Positions 8,182-17,407 are shown, counted from the stretch's first letter. The stretch: 64,000 nucleotides of DNA from an uncultured bacterium (GCA_900548385.1 URKJ01000012.1:32550-96549); one strand, 5' to 3'. Numbers and translations: made by a program. The notes: generated by a model not told the origin, from the letters alone.

Positions 8182-9636
8182 ATGAAACTGCTGAAACGTG
8201 AAACCGCTCCGACTCTTCCCGTCAAGGTTCTCCAGTTCGGAGAAGGAAATTTTCTTCGCGCATTCATTGACTGGATGATCCATGAAATGAATAAACAGGG
8301 CAAGTTCAACGGACTTGTTCAGCTTGTGCAGCCGCTTCCGACCGGGCTGACGGACCTCATCAACGCGCAGGATGGTCTTTACACTCTCATTCTGCGCGGC
8401 ATTTCCGACGGCAAGGTTGTGGAAAACCGTGAAGTCATTGAATCCGTCAAAGGCTGTCTGAATCCGTATGCCGACTGGGCGGCGGTCGTCCGGGCGGCGG
8501 TCAATCCGGATCTCCGTTTCGTGTTTTCCAACACCACGGAGGCGGGCATTGAATACAAGCCGGAGCCCTATACGCCGGGTGTCTGCCAGAATACCTATCC
8601 CGCCAAACTGACGAGTCTGGTATTTGAACGCTGGAAAGCATTCGGCGGCGATGCCTCGAAGGGACTTGTTTTCATTCCCTGCGAGCTTATCGACAGGAAC
8701 GGCGCGACGCTGAAAACGCACATGCTCCATTATGCCGCCGACTGGGGTTTCCCGCAGGAATTTTCCGCGTGGCTTGAGAACAGCTGTCTGTTCATCAACA
8801 CGCTGGTGGACCGCATTGTCGCCGGTTATCCGCGTGCCGAGGCGGAAAAGATTTGCGCGGAACTCGGTTATCAGGACAATCTGCTCGACTGCGGCGAAAT
8901 TTTCCATTTCTTCGTGATGGAGGGACCGGAATCCATTCTCCGGGAACTGCCGCTGAAGGAGTGCGGGCTGAATGTGGTTGTGACGGATAATCAGACGCCG
9001 TACCGCACCCGCAAGGTGCGTTTCCTGAACGGCGCGCATACCGCGAATGTGTTGGCGTCGATTCTCGGCGGGCTCACATTTGTCGATGAGATGATGAATG
9101 ATCCCGTTTTCGGGAAAATGGTCCGCAAGGCGATTTACGGCGAGATTTTCCATACAGTCAATCTGCCGGAAAATGAAAAACAGTTCTTTGCGGATTCAAT
9201 CGTGGAACGCTTCCTGAATCCGTTTGCTCAGCACCGTCTGCTTTCGATTTCGCTGAACTCCGTTTCAAAATGGAAAGTGCGCGTTCTGCCGAGTCTGCTC
9301 GACTATACGGAACTCAAGGGCGAACTGCCCGCCGTGCTTGCGTTCTCGCTTGCCGCCCTGTTGCGTTTCTACCGTCTGACCGTGGATGCGGACGGCAAGG
9401 CGTCCGGCTCTTACAACGGCATCACATGGCCGGTTTCCGATTCGGAGGATGTGATCCGTTTCTTTGCCGGGATTTCCGGCGAACCGGTTGCGGAATATGT
9501 CCGCAAGGCGTTGGCGAATACGGCATTCTGGGAGATGGATCTCAACACCGTTCCCGGACTGACCGACTATGTGACCGCAAAGCTGGAGGCGATCGACGGT
9601 ATCGGCATCCGCGACGCTGTGAAAACCGTGCTGTAA
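8182..9636 (+). CDS. uxaB: Tagaturonate reductase (altronate oxidoreductase)
   Basis: A 484-residue member of the polyol/mannitol dehydrogenase family. It reduces D-tagaturonate to D-altronate with NADH, the second step of galacturonate breakdown. V-L-Q-F-G-E-G-N-F-L-R-A-F near residue 15 is the nucleotide-binding start of the UxaB branch. The C-terminal domain begins near 240 and contains R-K-V-R-F-L-N-G-A-H-T near 275 with the conserved Lys/Asn/His region of the active site. Length fits the family (about 480). The altronate dehydratase gene follows after 12 bases, which fixes the pathway. No isomerase gene (uxaC) is in the window. Confidence 0.93.
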   Translation: MKLLKRETAPTLPVKVLQFGEGNFLRAFIDWMIHEMNKQGKFNGLVQLVQPLPTGLTDLINAQDGLYTLILRGISDGKVVENREVIESVKGCLNPYADWAAVVRAAVNPDLRFVFSNTTEAGIEYKPEPYTPGVCQNTYPAKLTSLVFERWKAFGGDASKGLVFIPCELIDRNGATLKTHMLHYAADWGFPQEFSAWLENSCLFINTLVDRIVAGYPRAEAEKICAELGYQDNLLDCGEIFHFFVMEGPESILRELPLKECGLNVVVTDNQTPYRTRKVRFLNGAHTANVLASILGGLTFVDEMMNDPVFGKMVRKAIYGEIFHTVNLPENEKQFFADSIVERFLNPFAQHRLLSISLNSVSKWKVRVLPSLLDYTELKGELPAVLAFSLAALLRFYRLTVDADGKASGSYNGITWPVSDSEDVIRFFAGISGEPVAEYVRKALANTAFWEMDLNTVPGLTDYVTAKLEAIDGIGIRDAVKTVL

Positions 9637-9648
9637 GGATTCGTGACC

Positions 9649-11085
9649 ATGCAGAGCATCCGGATCAATCCTTTGGACAATGTGGCGGTCATGCTGGATG
9701 AGTCCTCGGCGGAAATCCCGCGCGGACACAAGTTCGCACTCCGGGATATTGCCGCAGGCGAGAACATCATCAAATACGGTATGCCGATCGGCCGTGCGAC
9801 GCGCGGAATCCGCAAGGGCGGGCATGTTCACACGCAGAACATGAAAACAAACCTCGACGGGATTCTGGAATATTCTTATGAGCCGGTCGAAATCCCGGTT
9901 CATCCGGCTGCCGGAACGGAAACGTTTTCCGGATTCCGCCGCAAAAACGGATCGGTCGGGATCCGCAACCATATTTTCATCATTCCGACGGTCGGCTGTG
10001 TGAACAAACTGGCGCATACGCTGGCGGAGCGGCTGAACCGCACGCTTCCCGTCGGAAGCGTGGACCGCGCCGTCGCGATGGAGCATCCGTTCGGTTGTTC
10101 CCAGCTTGGCGGCGACCATGAGATGACCCGCGCCATTCTTTGCGGACTCGTCAAACATCCGAACGCGGGCGGCGTGCTCGTGGTCGGGCTCGGATGTGAA
10201 AACAACACGATTGATTCCTTCCGGGAAAAACTCGGAGAGATTGATTCGGACCGCATCAAATTTCTGGTTTCGCAGAAAGAATCGGATGAAGTCGCCGCCG
10301 GAATGGAGATCCTGAACGGGCTTGTCAGAGTTGCATCGCAGGATGTCCGCACGGAAATTCCTGTCGGCGAGCTTGTCGTCGGACTCAAATGCGGCGGTTC
10401 GGACGGACTCAGCGGAATCACGGCGAATCCGCTTGTCGGGCGTTTTTCCGATTGGCTGACCGCGCGCGGCGGAAGTACGATTCTCAGCGAAGTGCCGGAG
10501 ATGTTCGGCGCGGAGACGCTTCTGATGGCACGCTGCCGCAGCCGTGAGGTGTTTGACAAATGCGTAAAGATGGTGAACGAATTCAAACAGTATTTCACCC
10601 GTTACGGACAGACCATTTACGAAAATCCTTCTCCCGGCAATAAAGCGGGCGGGATTTCGAGCTTGGAAGACAAATCGCTCGGCTGCACGCAGAAAGCGGG
10701 CAGTTCCGCGGTCAACGATGTCCTGCTGCCCGGTGAACATGTCCGGGAAAAAGGACTCAATCTGCTGACGGGCCCCGGCAACGACATGGTTGCTTCGACT
10801 CTTCTGGCGTCTTCCGGCGCGCACATCATTCTGTTCACCACCGGACGCGGTACGCCGTTCGGTTCGGTCGTTCCGACGCTGAAAATTTCCTCCAATACCG
10901 CGCTGGCGGAATTCAAGCCGAACTGGATCGACTTTGACGCCGGCCGTGTTTTGAATGAAGATCCTGCCGTTGTCGACCGCGAATTTTTCGCAAAGGTTCT
11001 TTCCGTCGCCGATGGAGAGGAAGCCGCGAATGAGCGCAACGGTTACGAAGAGATTTCCATTTTTAAGGATGGCGTGACGCTTTGA
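9649..11085 (+). CDS. uxaA: Altronate dehydratase
   Basis: A 478-residue enzyme that dehydrates D-altronate to 2-keto-3-deoxygluconate. The N-terminal SAF-type domain (about 1-90; G-H-K-F-A-L-R-D-I and K-Y-G-M-P-I-G-R-A) and the large C-terminal domain (G-T-E-T-F-S-G-F-R-R-K-N-G-S-V-G-I-R-N near 90; G-C-S-Q-L-G-G-D near 147; L-K-C-G-G-S-D-G-L-S-G near 247) are typical of UxaA/GarD proteins. The ATG at 9649 is preferred over an in-frame GTG at 9643 because AAGGAT is 8 bases upstream of the ATG. The gene ends the oxidoreductase-uxaB-uxaA operon. Confidence 0.93.
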   Translation: MQSIRINPLDNVAVMLDESSAEIPRGHKFALRDIAAGENIIKYGMPIGRATRGIRKGGHVHTQNMKTNLDGILEYSYEPVEIPVHPAAGTETFSGFRRKNGSVGIRNHIFIIPTVGCVNKLAHTLAERLNRTLPVGSVDRAVAMEHPFGCSQLGGDHEMTRAILCGLVKHPNAGGVLVVGLGCENNTIDSFREKLGEIDSDRIKFLVSQKESDEVAAGMEILNGLVRVASQDVRTEIPVGELVVGLKCGGSDGLSGITANPLVGRFSDWLTARGGSTILSEVPEMFGAETLLMARCRSREVFDKCVKMVNEFKQYFTRYGQTIYENPSPGNKAGGISSLEDKSLGCTQKAGSSAVNDVLLPGEHVREKGLNLLTGPGNDMVASTLLASSGAHIILFTTGRGTPFGSVVPTLKISSNTALAEFKPNWIDFDAGRVLNEDPAVVDREFFAKVLSVADGEEAANERNGYEEISIFKDGVTL

Positions 11086-11253
11086 CCCCGTTTTTCGACG
11101 ACAATGACTCTGTTCCGCGCAGGAGCCGTGGCCGGAGTCATTGAAGAGAAGACGGGCTTCTGCCGGCGGTTTATTTTTTCGTTTATTCCGGAAAATTCCG
11201 GGAATAATAAAGACGGCAGCCGCTGATTTCCCGGAAAATTTTTGTTTCTTATC

Positions 11254-11282
11254 TTGAAGAATTCTTGTTTCCGATGTAGAAT
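11254..11282 (+). promoter_or_regulatory. Promoter of mutS
   Basis: TTGAAG (11254-11259), a 17-base spacer and TAGAAT (11277-11282), 38 bases before the mutS ATG. The preceding 11086-11253 holds an 8-bp inverted repeat (AATGACTC with GAGTCATT), perhaps the end of the uxa transcript. Confidence 0.65.
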
Positions 11283-11320
11283 ACGGAGTTGTTTAAGATT
11301 GAAACTTATGGAGTCTTCCG

Positions 11321-13885
11321 ATGCCCGATGATAAAAGTCTGACGCCCATGATGCAGCAATACGTCAAAGTGAAGGCTGAAGCGCCGAAGGACGCGGTTCT
11401 TCTCTTCCGTATGGGCGATTTCTATGAAATGTTTTTCAATGATGCGAAGATTGCGAGTCCGATTCTGGAAATTGCCCTGACCACCCGCGCCGGGTATCCG
11501 ATGTGCGGTGTGCCGTATCATGCGCTCGACATTTATCTGCCGAAACTTCTGGAAGCCGGGGTGAAAGTCGCGATTGCGGAGCAGCTGGAAAATCCGGCGC
11601 TTGTCAAGGGAAATGCGATTGTTAAACGCGGTATCACCCGCGTCATCACGCCCGGTTCCATTACCGAAGGCCCGCTGCTGAAACCGTCCGACAACAATTT
11701 TCTCTGCTCCTATTTCAGTATTCCGTCGAAAAATGTTTATGCTTTGGCATGGCTCGACATCAGCACCGGGGAATTTCTCGCCGCTGAATTCCGCAATATC
11801 CAGGAAGTTTCCGACGAACTGGCAAAGCTGCATCCGCGCGAATGTGTCGTTCCGGCGTCGCTGCTCGCCGAATGGCGCAAGGACTCCGTTTCCAAGCCCG
11901 ATACTCCGCAGAATCTGTTGTGGACCGAGCTGGATGACTGGATCTTCACCTATGAAAACGCATCCGGACTTCTGAACCGTCATTTCGGCACTATCACGCT
12001 GGAAGGGTTCGGGTTCAAGCAGAAAGAGACGAACGCGGTCCGTGCGGCGGGTGCGGTTCTTGCCTACACCGAGGACAACCTGAAGTGCCAGACCGGGCAT
12101 ATCCGCAAGATCAGCCTCAAGTCGCGGGACGAAGTTCTGCTGATCGACCCCTCCAGCCGGCGCAATCTGGAACTTGCCGATCCGATGCTTGGTTCCGCGA
12201 AAGATTCCACGCTGCTGCATGTGCTGGACTGTTCCAAAACGCCGATGGGCGGACGTCTGCTGCGTCAATGGGTGCTGAATCCGCTCCGGAGTGTCCAGCG
12301 CATTATCGAGCGGCAGGACATCGTCGGTACGTTCAAGGACGATCCGCTGACGCTTGCCGAATTGCGGGAGACCATTTCCGGCATCCGGGATCTTGCGCGC
12401 ATCACGACCAAACTCAATATGAACACCGCGAATCCGCGTGATCTGATTTCGCTCAGTGCGAGTCTTTCCCTGATCCCCGGAGTCAAAAACATTCTGGCGA
12501 TTTTCGATCTGCCGCTGATCGGCGACATCAATACGCGGCTTTGTGAACTGGACGAGCTTACCGGAAGAATCCTCAATACGCTGATTGATTCACCCCCGGC
12601 TTCCGCGACCGATGGCGGAGTGATCCGGGAAGGATGCAATTCCGAACTTGACGAGCTCCGTTCCGCCGCCACCGAAGGGCGGAACTGGGTTGCCCGGCTT
12701 CAGGCGAAAGAGCAGGAGCGTACCGGAATCAAATCATTGAAAGTGCATTACAACCGCGTATTCGGATTTTATATTGAAGTGACGAAATCCAATCTGGAGA
12801 GCGTTCCGGCGGATTATATCCGCAAACAGACTCTCGTAAATTGTGAACGGTTTATTACACCTGAACTCAAGGAAATGGAATCCAGGATTCTCGGTGCCGA
12901 TGACAAGGCGAAAGCGCTGGAGATTAAAATTTTCGAGGAACTGCGTCAATACGCCGCCGGATTTACGCGCGAGATTCAGCAGAACGCCGAAGCGCTGGCG
13001 GAGATCGACGCCCTTTGCGCCCTTGCCGATTGCGCATCGCGCTATTCCTACTGCCGCCCGCATATTGACGACAGCGATATGCTCGTCATCAAGGGCGGTC
13101 GTCACCCCGTGCTTGACGCCGCCATGCAGGACTCCCGTTTCATTCCCAACGACACCATTCTGGACGGCGAAGAAAATCGGATGATGATCATTACCGGCCC
13201 CAACATGGCGGGTAAATCAACGTATATCCGCCAGACCGCCCTGCTGGTCATCATGGCGCAGATGGGATCGTTCATTCCCGCCGACAGCGCCGTGATCGGC
13301 GTCACGGACAAGATTTTTACCCGCGTCGGCGCCGCGGACGATATTTCCCGCGGACAGAGCACGTTCATGGTCGAGATGCTGGAAACGGCGAATATTCTCA
13401 ATAATGCCACGCCGCGGAGCCTGATTATTCTGGATGAGATCGGGCGCGGAACCAGCACGTTTGACGGGCTTTCCATCGCGTGGTCCGTCGCCGAATACAT
13501 CCTTGATCATCCCTCCTGCCGTGCAAGGACGCAGTTCGCGACTCATTACCACGAGCTGACGGAACTGGCGATGGTGCGGAAAGGCGTCCGGAATTACAAT
13601 GTCGCCGTCCGGGAATACGGAGATCAGATCATTTTTCTCCGTCAGATCGTTCCCGGCGCCGCCGATAAAAGCTATGGAATCCATGTCGCCAAACTGGCGG
13701 GACTGCCGGACAAGGTGGTCAAGCGGGCAAAAGAAATCCTTGCGAATCTGGAAGAAAATGCGATCGGCGAAGCGAATCTGCCGTCAGTCACCGTTGCCCG
13801 CGAGAAGCGCGGACGCTACCGGGCAAAAAATGACGGTCCTCCGCAGCCGAAGCCTGCAATCCTCCAGCCTTCCCTGTTCGATTGA
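11321..13885 (+). CDS. mutS: DNA mismatch repair ATPase MutS
   Basis: An 854-residue protein, the usual MutS length. The N-terminal mismatch-binding domain starts with L-T-P-M-M-Q-Q-Y and contains F-R-M-G-D-F-Y-E-M-F near residue 28, the Phe-x-Glu motif that stacks on the mispaired base. The connector, lever and clamp domains follow. The ATPase domain has Walker A G-P-N-M-A-G-K-S-T near 628, Walker B L-I-I-L-D-E-I-G-R-G-T-S-T-F-D-G near 703, and T-H-Y-H-E-L-T near 745. It is a single-gene unit with its own promoter and terminator. No mutL is nearby. Confidence 0.97.
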   Translation: MPDDKSLTPMMQQYVKVKAEAPKDAVLLFRMGDFYEMFFNDAKIASPILEIALTTRAGYPMCGVPYHALDIYLPKLLEAGVKVAIAEQLENPALVKGNAIVKRGITRVITPGSITEGPLLKPSDNNFLCSYFSIPSKNVYALAWLDISTGEFLAAEFRNIQEVSDELAKLHPRECVVPASLLAEWRKDSVSKPDTPQNLLWTELDDWIFTYENASGLLNRHFGTITLEGFGFKQKETNAVRAAGAVLAYTEDNLKCQTGHIRKISLKSRDEVLLIDPSSRRNLELADPMLGSAKDSTLLHVLDCSKTPMGGRLLRQWVLNPLRSVQRIIERQDIVGTFKDDPLTLAELRETISGIRDLARITTKLNMNTANPRDLISLSASLSLIPGVKNILAIFDLPLIGDINTRLCELDELTGRILNTLIDSPPASATDGGVIREGCNSELDELRSAATEGRNWVARLQAKEQERTGIKSLKVHYNRVFGFYIEVTKSNLESVPADYIRKQTLVNCERFITPELKEMESRILGADDKAKALEIKIFEELRQYAAGFTREIQQNAEALAEIDALCALADCASRYSYCRPHIDDSDMLVIKGGRHPVLDAAMQDSRFIPNDTILDGEENRMMIITGPNMAGKSTYIRQTALLVIMAQMGSFIPADSAVIGVTDKIFTRVGAADDISRGQSTFMVEMLETANILNNATPRSLIILDEIGRGTSTFDGLSIAWSVAEYILDHPSCRARTQFATHYHELTELAMVRKGVRNYNVAVREYGDQIIFLRQIVPGAADKSYGIHVAKLAGLPDKVVKRAKEILANLEENAIGEANLPSVTVAREKRGRYRAKNDGPPQPKPAILQPSLFD

Positions 13886-13916
13886 AAAACAGATCCTGAA
13901 CATCCGGATTTTTATG

Positions 13917-13943
13917 AAAACGCGGCATTCCCCGCGTTTTTTT
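13917..13943 (+). terminator. Rho-independent terminator of mutS
   Basis: CGCGG (13921-13925) pairs with CCGCG (13932-13936), extended by A-T pairs and followed by seven T residues, 32 bases after the mutS stop. Confidence 0.9.
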
Positions 13944-13945
13944 AT

Positions 13946-13973
13946 TTGATTTTTTATAAAAGGATGTTATTAT
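13946..13973 (+). promoter_or_regulatory. Promoter of uxuA
   Basis: TTGATT (13946-13951), a 16-base spacer and TATTAT (13968-13973). It is followed within 2 bases by a palindrome (13975-13989). Confidence 0.55.
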
Positions 13974-13974
13974 A

Positions 13975-13989
13975 GAATATATCATATTC
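13975..13989 (+). promoter_or_regulatory. Operator-like palindrome before uxuA
   Basis: GAATAT-ATC-ATATTC is a perfect 6-3-6 inverted repeat directly downstream of the -10 box, a position suited to a repressor. The regulator is unknown. Confidence 0.45.
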
Positions 13990-14014
13990 AATACAGAATA
14001 AAGGAGACGTTGAA

Positions 14015-14977
14015 ATGAAATTGGGTCTGATGCTTCCGGTCAACCGGACGATTCAGTGGGATGTGGCGGCTCAGCTCGGGGTGGAGTATGCGGTTACGAA
14101 AGCCGCGCCGGAGCTCAGCGGATTGTCCGATCCGTCGGATTTCAAGGCGCTGGAAACCGTGGTGAACCGGTTCCGGGAACGTGGATTTTATCTTTATGCG
14201 CTGGAGGGAGACGAGTTTGACATGTCCCGTATCAAACTTGGGCTTCCGGGATTTGAAGAGGATATTGAACGGTACCGGCAGATGCTGCGCAATATGGGAA
14301 AACTCGGAATCCGGTTGCTGTGTTATAACTTTATGGCGGGCGTCGGCTGGTTCCGTTCCCGCAACGATCTGCCGGAGCGCGGAGGGGCGCTCACCAGCGG
14401 CTTCGACATCCGGGAGATCAGGAATGACGTTCCGCTGAAAGTGACGGAGGAGCAGATGTGGGAAAACTACACGCGGTTTATCCGGGCGGTGATCCCCGCT
14501 GCCGAGGAAGCCGGAGTGAAAATGGGGCTTCACCCGGATGATCCGCCGGTTTCTCCCCTGCTTGGATATTCGAGGATTCTGACGAACGCCGATGCCTACC
14601 GTCGCGCAATGAGGATCGTTGACAGTCCGTCGCACGGCATAACGTTCTGTCAGGCGACGTTCCGCGCGATGGGGGAAGACGTATTTTCCCTGATCAGGGA
14701 GTTCGGTCCGAAAATTTTCTTTTTCCATTTCCGCGATATTACCGGAACAAAAACCTGTTTCCGCGAGACGTTCCATGACAACGGTCCGACGGACATGGCG
14801 GCTCTTCTGGAGACCGTCTCCCGGTATGCGCCGGACTGCCTGATCCGTCCGGATCATACGCCGACGATGGCGGGGGAAAGCAATGAGAATTTCGGCTATG
14901 CGATGCTCGGCAATATTTTTGCCGTCGGCTATCTCAAAGGATTGCTGGAGAAAAAACAGGTACCGTCCGGAGATTGA
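14015..14977 (+). CDS. uxuA: Mannonate dehydratase (UxuA family)
   Basis: A 320-residue TIM-barrel enzyme predicted to dehydrate D-mannonate to 2-keto-3-deoxygluconate, the glucuronate counterpart of UxaA. Recognisable UxuA blocks are M-G-L-H-P-D-D-P-P near residue 168, F-C-Q-A-T-F-R near 210, F-F-F-H-F-R-D-I near 235, F-H-D-N-G-P-T-D-M near 250 and R-P-D-H near 275; the His, Cys and Asp residues of these blocks bind the metal. It is shorter than E. coli UxuA (394 residues), lacking some insertions. AAGGAG precedes the ATG. It stands alone behind its own promoter and palindrome, 3 kb from uxaA. Confidence 0.85.
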   Translation: MKLGLMLPVNRTIQWDVAAQLGVEYAVTKAAPELSGLSDPSDFKALETVVNRFRERGFYLYALEGDEFDMSRIKLGLPGFEEDIERYRQMLRNMGKLGIRLLCYNFMAGVGWFRSRNDLPERGGALTSGFDIREIRNDVPLKVTEEQMWENYTRFIRAVIPAAEEAGVKMGLHPDDPPVSPLLGYSRILTNADAYRRAMRIVDSPSHGITFCQATFRAMGEDVFSLIREFGPKIFFFHFRDITGTKTCFRETFHDNGPTDMAALLETVSRYAPDCLIRPDHTPTMAGESNENFGYAMLGNIFAVGYLKGLLEKKQVPSGD

Positions 14978-15001
14978 CAAAACCGGAGAACATGCTATAT
15001 T
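14974..15001 (+). promoter_or_regulatory. Promoter of the structured RNA at 15008
   Basis: TTGACA (14974-14979, overlapping the uxuA stop), a 16-base spacer and TATATT (14996-15001), with TGC just before the -10 box. No coding start follows for 350 bases. Confidence 0.65.
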
Positions 15002-15007
15002 ATTCCG

Positions 15008-15278
15008 ACTGCGGCATACAGGATGCCGCAGATGTTGTTTGACATTCCGTTACTATTTCAGCAAAAGCACTGAAAACCGACCAAGTTAAAAAGTTGTTTG
15101 CTGTCACAAGGGATGCTTATTGTCCGGATTTTTGCCAGTATATACGCCCGGATTCCATCCCGTTGAAATGGCCCCGGAGTTTGTGTTGTTCACAAACTTA
15201 GCCGGGCGCTTCTTCGTGTGACAGCGGGTTCTTGGTCGGACCTTCAGTGCAATGATTTGAAGCGTTCGGCTTTTTTCA
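15008..15278 (+). ncRNA. Candidate structured non-coding RNA, about 270 nt
   Basis: This gap has no credible reading frame but is dense in nested complementarity. After a 5' hairpin (15009-15017 with 15023-15031), a long closing helix joins GCACTGAA (15067-15074) with TTCAGTGC (15243-15250) and CCGACCAAG (15077-15085) with CTTGGTCGG (15231-15239). Inside it, GCTGTCAC (15100-15107) pairs with GTGACAGC (15218-15225) and encloses two arms: GGGATG/CATCCC (15110-15161), extended by TCCGG/CCGGA, and AGTTTGTG/CACAAACT (15178-15198), flanked by CCCGG/CCGGG. A small hairpin and six T residues (15259-15278) look like a terminator. A promoter precedes it. I cannot name the family; 6S RNA and the reported Acido-Lenti-1 motif are possibilities to test. 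Confidence 0.6.
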
Positions 15279-15356
15279 TCATTCCGCCGGTCCGGCGTTC
15301 CGCGATCGGGATTGTTTGTTGAGTGTTTACGGAATCAACAGGCATGGAGGATTTTG

Positions 15357-17258
15357 ATGAATACTGATACCGCTGTTCAACGGGGGAATATGCCGGAAAA
15401 AACGTCTGCATTCCGGGAGGAACGTTTTTCCGTCACAGTTCCGTTCCAGCCGTTCTCCGGAGTGGAAACGGATCGTTTTCCGGCTGTTTCCATTTTGATT
15501 CCCACTTACGAACGCAAGTCTTTGCTGAAAGAGACTCTTGCCACGGTATTGAAACAGTCGTTTCAGGATTTTGAGATCATTGTGCTTGATGACGGTTCGC
15601 GTGAGCGGCCTGACCGTGAAATTTGTGAAATCGCCGCCGCATTGCCGGATCCCGACAGGAAAATCCGCTATTACCGTCAGCCGAACAGCGGACCTTCCGC
15701 CGCACGGAACCGGCTGCTGACTTTGGCGCGCGGGAGATGGATCCTGTTTCTGGATGACGATGACCGGATGACTCCGGATATGCTGCAACGGCTGGTCTCA
15801 GAAGCGGAGGCGTCGCCGGAACCGGTTGCCGCTTATTGCGGATATTGCCGGATTGATGAACATGGGAACTTCTGCGGGATTCCGAATAAAGTAGAGAATC
15901 TGCCGTCCGGATGGATCACGGATCAGCTGTACCGGCGGATTTTTCTCTCTTCCAGTCAGGTTCTGATTCCGCGTGATGTTCTGCTGAAGCATTCGATCCG
16001 TTTCCGGAAGGAACTCCGCCTTTTTGAAGATACCGTATTTTTTCTGGAACTCTCCCTGCATATTCCATTCCGGGCGGTGAATTCTCCGCTGCTCTGCCGC
16101 CGCCGGCATTCCGGCAATCTATCCTCTTCGGGAAAGAACGCGGTTCATCAGCTATATGTCTGGATCTGGCTGATGAGAAAACCGGAATTCGCCTGCCGTC
16201 TGACGCAGAAGACTTTAAATGAACGGTTTGCCCAGCTCTATTTTCGTGCGGCAGGAGAAGAGACGGCGCCGGAACGGAAGATGCGGTACCGGAAGCGTTC
16301 TCTGCAATATCGCCGGAGGATGAAGACGGTGTTTTTATATTGGATGGACCGTCTCCGGTGCATCGTGACCACTGCTGTTCAGAAAACGGTTTTTCAAATC
16401 ATATGCATCCGGAATGAATTCTGCCGGAAAGGGGGCACTCTGACGGTGTCTTATTACAGGGATCCGGAAAAAGCGCCGTTGGAGTCATCCAATTTCGGCG
16501 ACGATCTGAACAGAACTTTTCTGTCGGAACTGACCGGGAAAGAAGTAATTCCGTATTCGTTCAGTGTCGCTTCCCGCTGTTTTTCCCGTCCCCATTACCT
16601 GTGTATCGGTTCGATCCTTCACCGCTGCTCCCGTCCGGGAGCGGTGGTATGGGGGAGCGGGATGAAATCTCCGGCGACTCTGCGGGGTAAACGGAAACGG
16701 ATCCGGGTTTGCGCGGTCCGCGGTCCTCTGACGCGTGCCCGGCTTCTGGAATCGGGAGTTGACTGCCCGCCGGTTTACGGAGATCCGGCAATTCTGATGC
16801 CGCTGCTGTATCATCCTGCCGTTCCGGAAAAGCGGTACCGGATCGGTTTGATTCCGCATTTGCATGATCTGCATTATCCGGTTGTTTCCTGGTATGCGGA
16901 ACAGCCTGGAGTGCACCTGTTTGACCTTCGGAAATATCCGCGGTGGCGGCAGTTCGTGGATGAACTTTTAAGTTGTGAAATGGTTCTTTCCTCTTCGCTG
17001 CATGGGTGCATTCTTGCGGATGCTTACGGCATTCCGAATTTGCAGGTGAAATTTGTTGCGGATCTGGAACGGGAAAACTTCAAATTTGAAGATTATCATC
17101 TCTCCTGCCGGGCTTCCGTTCCGGTTCCGCTGGATCTGGGGTATGCGGACCGGACGGTTGAAGAACTGGCGGCGATGAAAACGGAATGGGTGCCGCCTGT
17201 ATTCGATCGTGAAAGTCTGATGAAAGCGGCTCCGTTTCCGTTGAACATTCCGCGATAA
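15357..17258 (+). CDS. Fused family 2 glycosyltransferase and polysaccharide pyruvyl transferase
   Basis: A 633-residue two-domain protein. Residues 40-270 are a GT-A fold family 2 glycosyltransferase: S-I-L-I-P-T-Y-E-R near 44, V-L-D-D-G-S near 77, N-S-G-P-S-A-A-R-N near 108 and the metal-binding L-D-D-D-D near 132. From about residue 364, S-Y-Y-R-D-P...N-F-G-D-D-L-N begins a polysaccharide pyruvyl transferase domain, with V-W-G-S-G near 432, A-V-R-G-P-L-T-R near 455, Y-G-D-P-A-I-L near 475 and S-S-L-H-G near 545. It probably adds a sugar and a pyruvyl group to a surface glycan on the cytoplasmic face. The ATG at 15357 follows GGAGG. It is an isolated gene, unusual for this class. Confidence 0.85.
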   Translation: MNTDTAVQRGNMPEKTSAFREERFSVTVPFQPFSGVETDRFPAVSILIPTYERKSLLKETLATVLKQSFQDFEIIVLDDGSRERPDREICEIAAALPDPDRKIRYYRQPNSGPSAARNRLLTLARGRWILFLDDDDRMTPDMLQRLVSEAEASPEPVAAYCGYCRIDEHGNFCGIPNKVENLPSGWITDQLYRRIFLSSSQVLIPRDVLLKHSIRFRKELRLFEDTVFFLELSLHIPFRAVNSPLLCRRRHSGNLSSSGKNAVHQLYVWIWLMRKPEFACRLTQKTLNERFAQLYFRAAGEETAPERKMRYRKRSLQYRRRMKTVFLYWMDRLRCIVTTAVQKTVFQIICIRNEFCRKGGTLTVSYYRDPEKAPLESSNFGDDLNRTFLSELTGKEVIPYSFSVASRCFSRPHYLCIGSILHRCSRPGAVVWGSGMKSPATLRGKRKRIRVCAVRGPLTRARLLESGVDCPPVYGDPAILMPLLYHPAVPEKRYRIGLIPHLHDLHYPVVSWYAEQPGVHLFDLRKYPRWRQFVDELLSCEMVLSSSLHGCILADAYGIPNLQVKFVADLERENFKFEDYHLSCRASVPVPLDLGYADRTVEELAAMKTEWVPPVFDRESLMKAAPFPLNIPR

Positions 17259-17338
17259 AGGCGGTGTTTGCCGTTTTCTGCAACGGCTTCCTATTGAAAA
17301 AGATAAGGCTCGAAACAGGAAGTTTTGATGCCGCTTCA

Positions 17339-17366
17339 TTGATTTTTTGGAAAATGATGCTATATT
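17339..17366 (+). promoter_or_regulatory. Promoter of ptsH-ptsI
   Basis: TTGATT (17339-17344), a 16-base spacer containing AATGATGC, and TATATT (17361-17366). Confidence 0.65.
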
Positions 17367-17407
17367 ATCCGGCATTGATTCCGACTAAAACAGGAAAGGG
17401 ATGCCGG

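Noticed and set aside
15009..15031. Hairpin CTGCGGCAT/ATGCCGCAG as terminator of uxuA
   Set aside because: No T run follows and a promoter lies just upstream, so it fits better as the 5' hairpin of the RNA candidate.
15045..15066. TATTTCAG near the RNA candidate as a third copy of the 26-bp element
   Set aside because: Only eight bases match, which is expected by chance.
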